Shown one piece after another: positions 43,437 through 52,561 of a stretch of DNA of 64,000 nucleotides. The notes below the pieces were generated by a model. It had not been told where the DNA came from and searched no databases. It saw only the letters and a list, made by a program, of their open reading frames with translations. The stretch covers positions 16,760,001-16,824,000 of the forward strand of contig AP031357.1 in NCBI GenBank assembly GCA_037833965.1. Direction: 5' to 3'. The position numbers and the translations under genes are program-made. How positions within the stretch are numbered: position 1 is the first letter of the stretch; the number at the start of each line of letters is the position of its first letter. The stretch comes from Marchantia polymorpha subsp. ruderalis. Lineage: Eukaryota; Streptophyta; Marchantiopsida; Marchantiales; Marchantiaceae.

Positions 43437-45305
43437 ATGACCTTCGACCGGGAGGCGGAGAGCGTCCCATTCTTGAATTCGCGATTCCATTCTCTAGTGC
43501 GAGCTGCGCGCGTCCACCTGCTGGCTGCTAAGCATTCTCGACATCGCCGCGCAGAGGATTTCTTGGTAATTGAGGGAGAAGTGAGTGCGCGTGATTTGGA
43601 ATTGAGGGAGATTAGAGTTTGCCGAGGAAGAAAGGAGCTCGAGCGGAGCGGAAGGAGAATTAGCAAGCAGGCGAACTCCAAGAACGCAATGACGAGACTG
43701 GGCCGATTGCGGATGCTGCCGCTCCGACTACCACAGAACGGGCTGCGCGCTTTCGAGGAGCGCCTGATAGCAAGAAAGCTCGATTTCTTGCTATGGGGAT
43801 GGAACTACATCTGTGTGGATATGGTGCGCGAGTGGCTAGAGCCACAAGGACCACCCACGCGCGGATTGCGGCCGCATGTTGATCGATGGACGGTCCAAGA
43901 TTGGGCGCAGGCATTGGGGAGATGTGCCGGCATCCCAGGGCACCTCCTCTTCGATAGTGAGAGCGTCAAGGTGTCCAAGCAGGAAGAGGCGCAATTTGTG
44001 GAGCTGTTCAAGCGGGGGAAGTCTACCAAGAATGGGTACAAGACCCGCGATTACAAGGATCGATTCCGCCGAACTTTGGCTACGGTGCTGCTGCAATTAC
44101 TGCAGCCACACCGCGCTTGCTACATCACATTGTGGCAGGTCTCTTTTGTGGAGTGCATCATCGAGGGAACTCCAATTCACTGGGCGAGCATCCTGCACAG
44201 GGTGATGCGACAGCACGCTTTTGAGGAGAAGGGGAAAACTCTAAATCATCTCTCTCCTTTCCTCATCAATTTTTATCGACAGCGAAATTGTTTGACCGCG
44301 GCGGAGCTTGCTTGTTTTCCGCCGTTGTCCGTCGACCATCCCGGGAGGTATGTGCGGGAGAATGAGGTCGACACTGATGCAGAGGAGTCACCGACTTCTA
44401 CTCCGTCAAGGCGGAGGGACGAAGGGAGGAATACTCCTGCAGCAAGAGTGCCGCGGAAGCGGCGATGGAGAGAGGAGTCCGAAGAGGAGCAACATCAAGA
44501 AACCACTGCTCCCATTCGACCGCGGCCGTTGTACGAATCGTACAGCCGGCCGAAGCAGAAGGCGCGCAGACTTGTGCTACCAGCCAGCAGCGCGGACACG
44601 GCGACGATTGCAACGGAGAAAGGAAGTGTGTCGCCGGAGAAGAACGAGGGAGCGCGGACGTCTGCAGGAGCAACGGACCCCGCTGCACCTGCGACGGACG
44701 AGAGGCCGCCTATCGGCCAAGGGCCTCCGGAGTTACCACGTGCGTTGCGGACAGGTGTTCCGCCTGCGCACAGGCGAGCCTCGACGGACGGGCGAGCCTC
44801 GACGGATCGGCGACCACAAGCGGACGTGGACCTACGCCTACGCGTGGGAAGAAGCAGTCCGCCTGTGCACAGGCGCTCGCCTATGCACAGGTCGCCTCAA
44901 CACGTGCCGCCTGTGCACAGGCAGGAATCACCCCCGTTCCAACGGAGGAAGGGGAAGGAGCCGGCGGAAGATCCGCCTACGGGACATAGGCCTTCGGCGC
45001 TAGACCCTCCGGCGCACAACGCGCCGCGATTTGCGCCTTTGGCGCCAGGGCCTTCGGGCCGAGGAGATGCGAGCAGGGAGCGTGCGGAGGCCGCACCATC
45101 GGCGGGTAATCCGCCGGTAGAAGCGCCTTCGGCGATAGGGCCTACGGGCCAAGGGACATCGGGCGAGCGGTCCCCGGCTATGTCGCCTTTGGCGATAGAC
45201 GCCTGCGGCGGACAAGGCGCCGGTATTTGCGCCTGCGCACAGGCCAGGCACAGCCCCCGCGCAGGACCGATCGAGGGAGCAGCACTTGACGGAGGAGTGG
45301 ATTGA
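43437..45305 (+). CDS. ORF1 of TGTGG element, copy B: conserved basic protein, family not recognised
   Basis: This 622-codon frame has a basic N-terminal part. A conserved domain at about residues 80-310 follows: NGLRAFEERL, DFLLWGWNYICVDMVREW, WTVQDWAQALGRCAG, LLFDSESVKV, TRDYKDRFRRTLATVLLQLL, WQVSFVECIIEG, LSPFLINFYRQR, DHPGRYVRENEVD. A basic stretch (ARVPRKRRW) and a Pro/Arg/Ala-rich low-complexity tail come next. The domain is shared by copies A, C and D, so it was under selection while the family was active. No reverse transcriptase, integrase, DDE transposase, helicase or zinc-knuckle motif is visible. It could be a Gag-like or DNA-binding protein; that is a guess. Relative to copy A, an indel near 45290 shifts the last codons and ends the frame early. 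Confidence 0.75.
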   Translation: MTFDREAESVPFLNSRFHSLVRAARVHLLAAKHSRHRRAEDFLVIEGEVSARDLELREIRVCRGRKELERSGRRISKQANSKNAMTRLGRLRMLPLRLPQNGLRAFEERLIARKLDFLLWGWNYICVDMVREWLEPQGPPTRGLRPHVDRWTVQDWAQALGRCAGIPGHLLFDSESVKVSKQEEAQFVELFKRGKSTKNGYKTRDYKDRFRRTLATVLLQLLQPHRACYITLWQVSFVECIIEGTPIHWASILHRVMRQHAFEEKGKTLNHLSPFLINFYRQRNCLTAAELACFPPLSVDHPGRYVRENEVDTDAEESPTSTPSRRRDEGRNTPAARVPRKRRWREESEEEQHQETTAPIRPRPLYESYSRPKQKARRLVLPASSADTATIATEKGSVSPEKNEGARTSAGATDPAAPATDERPPIGQGPPELPRALRTGVPPAHRRASTDGRASTDRRPQADVDLRLRVGRSSPPVHRRSPMHRSPQHVPPVHRQESPPFQRRKGKEPAEDPPTGHRPSALDPPAHNAPRFAPLAPGPSGRGDASRERAEAAPSAGNPPVEAPSAIGPTGQGTSGERSPAMSPLAIDACGGQGAGICACAQARHSPRAGPIEGAALDGGVD

Positions 45306-45468
45306 CTGTCCGCGGGACGAAATTTCGGTGCGCGATGCGTAATCAAACCCCGCGCAGACACCCTCCGCTCTATCGCCTTCGGCGGCGGACGTCGGCGGCA
45401 GAAAGGATACGATTGAAGACCGACAAGCGGGCGACGGGGATGTAGCACGGCCACATTCGCCCACCGCC

Positions 45469-46548
45469 TTAGACATTTTGGCGAAGAGCAGCGAGGCTGC
45501 AGCGGTGCCTTCGGAGGCAGCACACGTCGACGACGTGCAGCCCCACTCGGGACAGTCGCCAACGCAATCAATGGCGACTGAAATCCTCAACTCGGACGAT
45601 GACGACGGAGGCTCCACCGAAGCAATGTCAGGAGCACGGGATACCGAGGAGGAGGAGGAGGAAATTGTTGGAGCGCCGGCGGCGGCGCTCTCTGAGCAGG
45701 TGATACCGTTGCTGAAGTACTTGGATCGCAAATTCGATAAATACGCCGATCCACTTCAGCCGGGATCTTACATCGAATTAGTGCGCAGGCGGACTCGCAC
45801 TAAAGTCCACACTAGCAAGCTACTAGCTAGGGTGGACCAGGAGTTGAAGGAATTGAGGGAGAGGCATGCCTGTTTATGGGGGCAGTACAACCTTGAGAGG
45901 AAATCGCACGCCTTCGACAGGATGCGGAAGGAGAGATTGGAAGAGCTCACCAGGGATGTGGTGCAGACCACGCAGGATTTGATGTCTGAGAAAACTCAGA
46001 ATCAGATTCTGTCAGAAGAGCTCGTGCAACAGACGCGTTTGTTGGCGGAGTGTCAGCTCGCACGGCAGGCGGATGAGGATTTAATCCGCAGGCTACAGTC
46101 AGAGTGTGGCGAATTGAGGGCGCAGCGTGCGGAGGCCGAATCGCAGTTAGTGGTAATTGAAGAGGATCGCAGGCGAGAGGCAGATCGCACGAAGGAGGAG
46201 ATGGCGAGGCGTGTCGCCCACTATCTCAAGGGCTACGCCCACTGGGAAGTGGCGGCGCAGGAGAAACTCACGCTGCGTGAGTTTGAACTTCGCGCAGCAT
46301 GGTTGTTGGCAGGCGACAGCAGGAGTCGGCGGAAGGTCGCGAAGAAGCTAGACGCTTTTTTGTCGAAGGCGCGGGATACCATGTCCACCCTCGAGGTGGA
46401 GGTGTCCGCGGCGTTGCAGCGGTTGGGACTGCGCAGTCGAGCGGAAGACTGGCAGGGTAGGGAGTTAGTGCGCGGCAATCCGTCGCACAGGAGACGTAGC
46501 ACCGGTTCCGCGGAGTGTAGTGTAGCGTGGTTCCGTGCAGGCGTGTAG
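45469..46548 (+). CDS. ORF2 of TGTGG element, copy B: coiled-coil protein
   Basis: The frame is open to a TAG at 46546-46548. The start codon used by copy A (ATG GAC ATT TTG) reads TTA here (45469-45471), so translation would begin at ATG 45571 (about 325 residues) or be lost. Sequence order: an acidic region with EILNSDDDDGG, VIPLLKYLDRKFDKYADP, RRRTRTKVHTSKLLARVD, a coiled coil of about 170 residues with regular Leu/Glu/Arg heptads (LVQQTRLLAECQLARQADED), and a basic tail GRELVRGNPSHRRRSTGS. Coiled coils suggest self-assembly, perhaps with ORF1. The function is unknown. Confidence 0.7.
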   Translation, partial: LDILAKSSEAAAVPSEAAHVDDVQPHSGQSPTQSMATEILNSDDDDGGSTEAMSGARDTEEEEEEIVGAPAAALSEQVIPLLKYLDRKFDKYADPLQPGSYIELVRRRTRTKVHTSKLLARVDQELKELRERHACLWGQYNLERKSHAFDRMRKERLEELTRDVVQTTQDLMSEKTQNQILSEELVQQTRLLAECQLARQADEDLIRRLQSECGELRAQRAEAESQLVVIEEDRRREADRTKEEMARRVAHYLKGYAHWEVAAQEKLTLREFELRAAWLLAGDSRSRRKVAKKLDAFLSKARDTMSTLEVEVSAALQRLGLRSRAEDWQGRELVRGNPSHRRRSTGSAECSVAWFRAGV

Positions 46549-47570
46549 CGTAGTGCAGTGTAGTGCTAGTTAGGACTTAGAAGGTATAAAATAGTTCAAG
46601 GCGTTTTGCCTTGGGTTCTTTCCCAATTTCAGAAGTGCAGATCAGGAACTCATTTTCTCTGCGTGTTTGTGTCCTTAGTTCTGTCACCATGCACGAGGAG
46701 CTACAACTTGGCGTTCCGCATTTTGTAGCTGAAGGCCTTCGGTCGAATGTTCAGAGCTAGTACATTGGTTAGAGACTTGAGTAGTTCGGATCTACACCTG
46801 CGGGTGATTGCCGATGCTCAGAGCCAGTGACTAGTTAGATACTTGAATAGTTTCGCCCCTACCCCTTCGAGTGTTTGTTTCTGATTGTACCCCTTTGGGA
46901 TTTTTCCCCTAAATGCCAAAGTGAAGTTTTGTTACTTCGTGTAAGCCTTGGTTGTAAATTCAGGTTACGCTGCAGCAGGTGCCTTTGGGGTAATCCCTGT
47001 AGTATTTTATGGGAATGACAAGTGCCTGAGAATTCAAACTCTTCAATAGACTGTTGTTGTGTTACTGGAATGTTTCTCAGTGAGTCCTTCAGTGCGGACC
47101 TGTGTTCTCTACGCGTTTTGTAAGTTGAGAGTGTTGTTCACCGCGTATGAGTGACTTCGATCCGAAGTAGGCAGTCCAAACCGGGTTTCCTACACTAGCA
47201 GCAAGCTAGTGGAAGTGTTGTAAAAGCCGGAGTTGGAAGTCACTACCCGCAGCTTCGCTGAGTGTACTCTTGAGAGACTTTCCCCCCCCTGAAATCTTGA
47301 GTAGAGGTCCTAACGGATCTCTGGGTTGTGTTTCTGTAGTTTCAGATGTGTGTGTGTGTGTGTGTGTGTGTGTTACGCTGCACTGTGCGACCTCCGAGTG
47401 CGCTCCGAGTGAACACTTGCAGTATTTCTGGGAGTGACAGTCGCCTGAGAATTCAAACTCCTCAATAGTCTGTTAAACGTGACACTTTGTACCCTGTGTG
47501 TTCCTCTGTTCCTGTGGGTTCGACCTTTCTACCACTATATTGCAGTTTTAGCCTTTAGTGGGTTATTACA
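46549..47570 (+). other. Conserved 3' non-coding region of copy B
   Basis: About 1 kb without a long frame is repeated inverted at 39491-40501 in copy A. It contains a TATA-like GGTATAAAATAG at 46583-46594, a 26-bp TG run at 47347-47372 and the terminal GTGGGTTATTACA. It is unique within the element (not found at the 5' end), which argues against its being an LTR. Confidence 0.65.
47347..47372. repeat. (TG)n microsatellite
   Basis: Thirteen uninterrupted TG units lie in the 3' region of copy B. The matching place in copy A (about 39699-39708) has only a short CA run, so the repeat has grown in copy B. Confidence 0.9.
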
Positions 47571-47575
47571 GTCGT

Positions 47576-48876
47576 CTTACTGCCGCATAAGGCGTTCGTG
47601 CCTTTGGCGTAGGAAGGTCCGTTAACCCCTCTGCCGTCCGCGCATTCCCATCCTCCTCCGAGGATGGGGTCTCCTTCTCTCCGGCGGCCCGCGCTGTCTC
47701 CGTGCTACTTGCAGGCAATACAAGCCGGCGCGCTTTCTGCTTCGGCCGACTGCAAATTTCTTCCAGTGGCCGCTTCCGTTTGAGAGCCGTCGAGTCTCGA
47801 TGTGGCTCCTTCTCCGGTTCTCCTTTCCATCTTCGCTTCCGCGGCACTCGTGCTGCGGATGCGTCTCTCCCCGCATCTTGTTGGGCTGGTGGCGTGGAGG
47901 TTGGAGTGTCTTCCGCGTCGGAGTCAACCTCGTTATCCCGCACATACCTCCCGGGATTGTCGAGTGACAGCAGCGGATACTGAATACGCTTGGTCGCGGT
48001 TAAGCAACCCATCAACCGATAAAAGTTTATCAAGAAGGGGGAGAGTTGATTGATCGTTCCTCCCCTCTCCTCAAGTGCATGCTGCCGCGTTATCATATGC
48101 AAGATACGCGACCAGTGAACCGGAGCTCCGGCCAATGTGAGCTCCACGAAAGACACTTGCCAAGAAGTGATGTATGTTGTTCGATGCGGCTGCAAGAGTT
48201 GCAGAAGTGCCATCGCTACATTTCTGCGGAATCGATCCTTGTAGTCACGGGTCATGTACCCGTTCTTGTTGGACTTCTCACTCTTGAACAAGTCCGCGAA
48301 GGAGGCGTCTTCCGCCTTCGTCACCTTGACGCTCTCACTATCAAATAGGAGGAACCTGTCCTCCCCTGCACATCTCCCCAGCACTTGTCCCCAATCTTGG
48401 ACAGTCCAACGCTCTACGTGTGGTCGGAATCCGCGCGTAGGTTGGTGTCTCTCCCTTTGCCATTCGCGCACCATGTCCTGGCACACGTAATTCCATCCCC
48501 ACAGGAGGAAATTGAGCTTCACTGCAAACAGCCGGTCCTGGAAAGCGCGCAACCCAATCTGCGGAAGCTTGAGCGGAATCATCCGCAGCTGAGTGGGCTT
48601 CGACATCGCGTTCTTGAAATTTGATTTCGTGAACCTTCCTACGCTACCCTCAAGCTTCCTGCTCGCAACTTCAATTTTCCTGCAAACTCTAATCTCTCTC
48701 GATTCTGACTGTCGCGCATTCAATTCTCTCTCTGTCACCGTGTGAGTCTCTACGCGTCGGTGTCTCAAATTTCTCTCGGCTAGCAGGTGGACTCGCGCAG
48801 CTCGCACAAGAAATTGAAATCGCAAATTCAAGAATGAAGTGTCCGTTCTCCGCTCGCAGGATGTCATGGTCGGCAC
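47576..48876 (-). pseudogene. ORF1 of TGTGG element, copy A, N-terminal part
   Basis: The frame from 48876 (MPTMTSCERRTDTSFLN) encodes the same conserved domain as copy B ORF1: IGLRAFQDRL, NFLLWGWNYVCQDMVREW, WTVQDWGQVLGRCAG, TRDYKDRFRRNVAMALLQLL, SPFLINFYR. It is cut at 47575 by copy B. With copy B and one GTCGT removed, the frame continues into 42218-41644, so ORF1 of copy A was probably intact when copy B landed. Confidence 0.8.
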
Positions 48877-48899
48877 TTGGTCGTGAGTGTCGACTCACT

Positions 48900-50082
48900 T
48901 GATGGCTGCGCCGGCTTGGAGGTGTAACGGCCCTCCTCTCGCACGCGCGGCTTCACGCTCCGCCGTCGCGCGCACTCACACGCTCAAAATTTCAATTTGA
49001 GCTCTCCGCCATCGTACTTCGCCGCGGCCATGGTCGCGCAGCGCCGAAGGCGTCTTTCTCGCCGATGCGCTACTCGCATCCGCTACTTGCATCCATCCCG
49101 CACCGCCGAAGGCATTCCGCCGCACGCGCTCCGCCGCAGGCGAACTCCTTTCGCCGAAGGCGGATTTCCCGGCGGACTTCCCGCCGGCTCCGAACTCCTT
49201 CCGCCGAAGGTGTTGACTCCCAGCGCCAAAGTTGTCCGTCGGCGTAGCTTCCTTACTTTGTCCGTTGGCGTAGGTGCATCGCCGTAGGCACAGCGCCGAA
49301 GGCGGCTGTGCCGAAGGCGTTGACCGTGGTCAACGGATTTTGTCTCGTCTGTCAATTTCTCTTGTCCCTCCGCACGCGCTCTCACCGCCGGAGTTCCGTC
49401 CTGCCGAGGGCGCCCCTGTCCGTTCCGCCGTAGGCGTTGAGTCGAAGGCGGACCGTACGGATTCGTTACCCCGTAAGTACTTACCTAATCTTGATGCGCT
49501 GGCGCCGTAGGCGCCGTACGAACTTCTTTCCCAAAGGCAAACTTCTAGGGCCGAAGGCGGATATTCCGCCGATGGCGAAGTGCCTACGCGCAGACGAATT
49601 CCTTCCGCCGAAGGCGGATTTTCCGGCGGACTTCCTGCCGACGACGAATTACTTCCGCCTATCCATAGGCGTTCTCCGTTGCATCTTCCGACCGTCACAA
49701 CTCTCTGAATCCTCATCCGTTCCAGGCGTTCTTGGGCGCATTAGAACGAGCGTGTCGAGCTCTTTCCAACAAGACCCTAATCAAGTCAAGGCGTTGTGAA
49801 TTTTATAAGCTCTGAGGGATTTCCCTAGCGCCGAAGGCGTATCTCCGAAGGCGGATTATGCGCCTTGCGCCGAAGGAGAACTACTTCAGAATTGATCGTT
49901 CAGGTCGGGCGCCTGTTCCGGACATTGCGCCCAACTTCTGGATACTACGAGATCATACGAGACCCGCGATTATCCATCTTCACTCTATTTAAATGTACCG
50001 ATCACCATTTACACGGCTGCGGCGGTACTGTTTTCCAAAATTATTTTAATTTTTGCACAAAAACAAAAAGTGGGTTACCACA
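48900..50082 (-). other. 5' leader of TGTGG element copy A, rich in short palindromes
   Basis: The leader between the 5' end (50082) and ORF1 matches the copy B leader (for example CTTGACT...TTAGGGTCT...GTTGGAAAGAGCTCGAC). It contains many GCCGAAGGC/GCCTTCGGC units. The open frames found here on either strand are by-products of these repeats. Confidence 0.6.
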
Positions 50083-50087
50083 CGTGA

Positions 50088-51057
50088 ATTCTTGCAGGAT
50101 ATTGTAGTTTCATTGTTGAAGTACTTGGACGGGAAGAGAGGAAAGTATGCTGTAACGGAGGAGCCAAGATTCTATGTACCTATGATTAGGAATAGGACGA
50201 AGCTCAAGAGAGCAGTTGCAGTAAAGAGGGAGGGGAAGTTCGCAACTGCATTGGTGCGAGAGCGAGAAGCCCAGCTTCGGGAGAAGTAAACTGAGTGCAA
50301 AGTCTTGCAGCAGAATCTAGAGAAGGAATCCAGGCGCTGTGCAGAGTTGGAGGAGGCCTGTAGAGGACTTCGTATCTCCAATGAGAATGTCCAGAAGGTA
50401 ACAGTGGATTTGGTAGCGAGACTGGTGAAATCCAGGGAAGCTTACGAGGCGGCAAGCAAAAGATCGGCGCGGCTGATCATTACAGCGGAGAAGCGAGAGA
50501 AGATGCACATCGAGGAACTTGCTAAGTTGGAAGCTCGAAGAGCCGAAGAAGCTCGTATCGCCGAAGAACTTCGGGGCAAGCTCGCCGATACGAAGACGGC
50601 GGAGGAAGATCTTCGTAGGAAAATCTCTGAGATTGAAGCGAAGTATGAGATGGAATTCCGACGTGCGGAGGAGCTATCAGCAAGACTGTCGGCGGGAAAC
50701 CAGAAGCATGAGGAGGAGTTAGTGGATTGGGCCAAGAAATTGGCAGATTGCGAGTCGGCCAAGTCTTCGGAGGTCGAATGTAGATTAAAGATTGAATCTG
50801 ACTGTCGACGGTTACGGGAGCAGTTAGGGAAAGCGGAGATGAGATCGGAAGAGTCGCAAAGGAGAATGGAAAAGGCAGAGCATTCCTACCGTCAACTGCG
50901 GGAGGATTCAATCGACATGTTGAGATTGCGGTTAGAGAAGTGCATGAACGGGTTCGCGATCGGTGAAGTGGTTGAAGCTAGATCTACTCGAGCGACGGCT
51001 GATGAGCGCGAAGACCAGCGGATCCGTAGGGCACAAACAGATTGTAGAGTTAGTTAA
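50088..51057 (+). pseudogene. ORF2 of TGTGG element, copy C, C-terminal coiled-coil part
   Basis: After the copy A insertion the frame continues with FLQDIVVSLLKYLDGKRGKYA, the counterpart of VIPLLKYLDRK in copy B. It runs into a long charged coiled coil (ELRGKLADTKTAEEDLRRKI) and has one in-frame stop at about 50287 (LREK then TAA). From 50305 it is open for 250 codons to 51057. Sequence similarity to ORF2 of copies A and B is limited to the head region, so copy C is a distant subfamily. Confidence 0.65.
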
Positions 51058-51772
51058 TTCATTTTCAGAGGAATTGAATGAGGCGCGCCAGAATGTAGAA
51101 GTAGAGATTGTAAACGTGTTGCGTAGATTAGGAGTAGAGAGTAGTTCAAACGATGCTGTAACCAATACATCGGACGGCACAGTCCCTGAGGCTGATTCGC
51201 CTCAGGCGGTTGATATCCCAGATTTGCCATTGTGAATAAAGAGGCCCAAGGCCCTTTCCTTGGAGGGTTTTTCTGTCTATTGGCTTGTCTCAACTGTCAT
51301 TCTGTCTTCGCTGTGTGTCTATGTGCTGGTGTGTGATCTAGACATTGAGCACAGGGCGCTCTTGGTTGTCGAAGTTACCGCATCAGGAGTTGTGAGTATT
51401 CAGCTTGGATTTCTTGGGTAGCCTGGGGTTACTGCGGAATTTAAGCAAGTTCAGATCTGAGTATTCGGATCATTGTGTTGAGATGTATGCAGTGCTGGGA
51501 AGTTTTCCCCCTGAAATATAAGTGTGGGATCGCTTGCGATTCTCACAGGTTTTGATTGGAAAAGGTTCAGGTTATGAATACGGTTTTGCACTACCCTCTG
51601 AGTCTTCGGCTCTAGGTGAGTAGTGTCTTCTGGGAGTAGCATTGGCCCAAGAAGTAAAACTTCGTAATAGAATGCTATCTTGTGACAAATCGTGACTTTT
51701 GTGTTTGTTTCTGTCCTCGTGGGATCGGATCTATACCATTATGCTCCATTTTGGTATTTATTTGTCATTACA
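51058..51772 (+). other. 3' non-coding region of copy C
   Basis: It holds AATAAA at 51235-51240 (a possible poly(A) signal) and ends with a stretch resembling the ends of A and B (GGGATCGGATCTATACCATT...TGTCATTACA versus GGGTTCGACCTTTCTACCAC...GGTTATTACA). Confidence 0.55.
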
Positions 51773-52130
51773 ATTCCTTGACAAGCTTTAAGATGAGATT
51801 GTTGAGTTACCTCTGTATATTATTACTCTATCCTGTTATGGCTACGGATTAGTTCTAGTTAATTCTCGTTTATAGAGGGACCTTGAGTCAAGATTCCATC
51901 TAGAACTTTCCGCTGAGTGATAATATAGGCTAGAGAGTTTACTAAGACTCCTTAACACGAATTAAGAGGAAGATTGTTGAGGTTAACTCTGGTTAAAGAG
52001 TTAATTGAGGTTAGCCGCATATGTAGCTATTTATAGCTTAGAGTGATTGACTACATTGGGTACATATACCCTAATGATGATAAGAAGTTCTCACTTCAAG
52101 CAGTAAACTTTCTCGAGCGTATTACTCCGT
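51773..52130 (+). repeat. Copia LTR-related sequence right of copy C
   Basis: The sequence begins ATTCCTTGACAAGC and continues with TTGTTGAGTTACCTC, TATATTATTACTC and TGTTGAGGTTAACTCTGG, then a TATTTATAGC promoter-like box near 52030. It is the inverted counterpart of the tandem units at 36618-37160, so it probably belongs to the LTR of the same copia element. Confidence 0.6.
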
Positions 52131-52366
52131 GGATGTAGCCCTTGAGGGTGAAGCATGTTATACTTGTGTCTTATGTGTTTATCGTGTTGTTGGTTTGCTC
52201 AGTCTAAGATTTACCGTTACAGGACATTGGAGATTTTCTTCTTCTGTTGGCGACGTGCAAACAAGCAGTTGTCGAATCGCCGAGTTGCCAAGATGTGGTT
52301 GCGCCAAAGCCTTGTATTTACCTTCCCATATTTTGATGATGGATGCGGCCATAACAACAATTAAGC
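52131..52366. other. Short stretch, nothing recognised
   Basis: Two overlapping short frames exist but show no conserved domain. Confidence 0.3.
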
Positions 52367-52561
52367 TTTCATAAACTACACAAAGATTTTCATTTAAAAG
52401 GTATGATAATATCCTATACCTTTTGCTACATTTTCATAAACTACACAAAGATTTTCATATAAAAGGGATGATAATATCCTATACCTTTTGCTACATTTTC
52501 ATAGACTACACAAAGATTTTCATATGAAAGAGATGATAACATCCGATACCTTTTGTTACAT
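52367..52561 (+). repeat. Three tandem 64-bp units
   Basis: The unit CATAAACTACACAAAGATTT...GATAATATCCTATACCTTTT starts near 52369, 52434 and 52499. Each unit contains an AAAAGGTAT...ATACCTTTT inverted pair able to form a hairpin. Confidence 0.85.

Larger units (their letters stand above)
42224..47570 (+). mobile_element. TGTGG...ATTACA element, copy B (youngest, complete)
   Basis: It starts TGTGGTACCCCAC at 42224 and ends GTGGGTTATTACA at 47570, 5347 bp, flanked by a perfect 5-bp duplication GTCGT (42219-42223 and 47571-47575). It is inserted in ORF1 of copy A in opposite orientation. Contents in order: a leader of about 1.2 kb, ORF1 (43437-45305), ORF2 (about 45469-46548) and a 1-kb non-coding 3' region. 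That 3' region is conserved in copy A (39491-40500, inverted) and has a (TG)n run. TG...CA ends with a 5-bp duplication suit a retroviral-type integrase, but LTRs are absent. Confidence 0.9.
39491..50082 (-). mobile_element. TGTGG...ATTACA element, copy A (interrupted by copy B)
   Basis: On the minus strand it starts TGTGGTAACCCAC at 50082 and ends GTGGGTTATTACA at 39491. The ends form an inverted repeat matching 11 of 13 bases. Flanks are CCTGA (39486-39490) and CGTGA (50083-50087), a 5-bp duplication with one later change. Removing the element and one repeat restores the ORF2 frame of copy C. Without copy B the element is about 5.24 kb. It carries ORF1 (48876-47576, then 42218-41644) and ORF2 (41587-40502). 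No LTRs, reverse transcriptase or transposase are visible. Confidence 0.85.
37699..51772 (+). mobile_element. TGTGG...ATTACA element, copy C (oldest, interrupted)
   Basis: It starts TGTGGGTCCTAC at 37699 and ends TTTGTCATTACA at 51772. Bases 39491-50082 plus a 5-bp duplication belong to the inserted copy A; without them about 3.5 kb remain. ORF1 remnants lie at 38078-38850 and ORF2 at 38976-39489 plus 50088-51057. The right flank ATTCC (51773-51777) equals the complement of the bases beside copy D's start. Joined, the two flanks give the uninterrupted 100-bp repeat unit seen several times at 36.6-37.1 kb. Confidence 0.75.

Noticed and set aside
43437-46548. Several long alternative-frame and minus-strand frames over ORF1 and ORF2 of copy B (for example 44897-45571, 45000-45731 and 42609-43490)
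   Set aside because: GC-rich palindromic words keep all frames open. Only the ORF1 and ORF2 frames are conserved between copies A, B and C.
47500-47545. tRNA T-arm-like GGTTCGACC near the end of copy B
   Set aside because: The flanking bases cannot form the T stem and no D or anticodon arm is present upstream.
37699-51772. Reading the TGTGG elements as LTR retrotransposons
   Set aside because: The start of copy B does not recur near its end, nor the end near its start. The 3' 1 kb is unique in each copy, so direct LTRs are absent, although TG...CA ends and 5-bp duplications fit.
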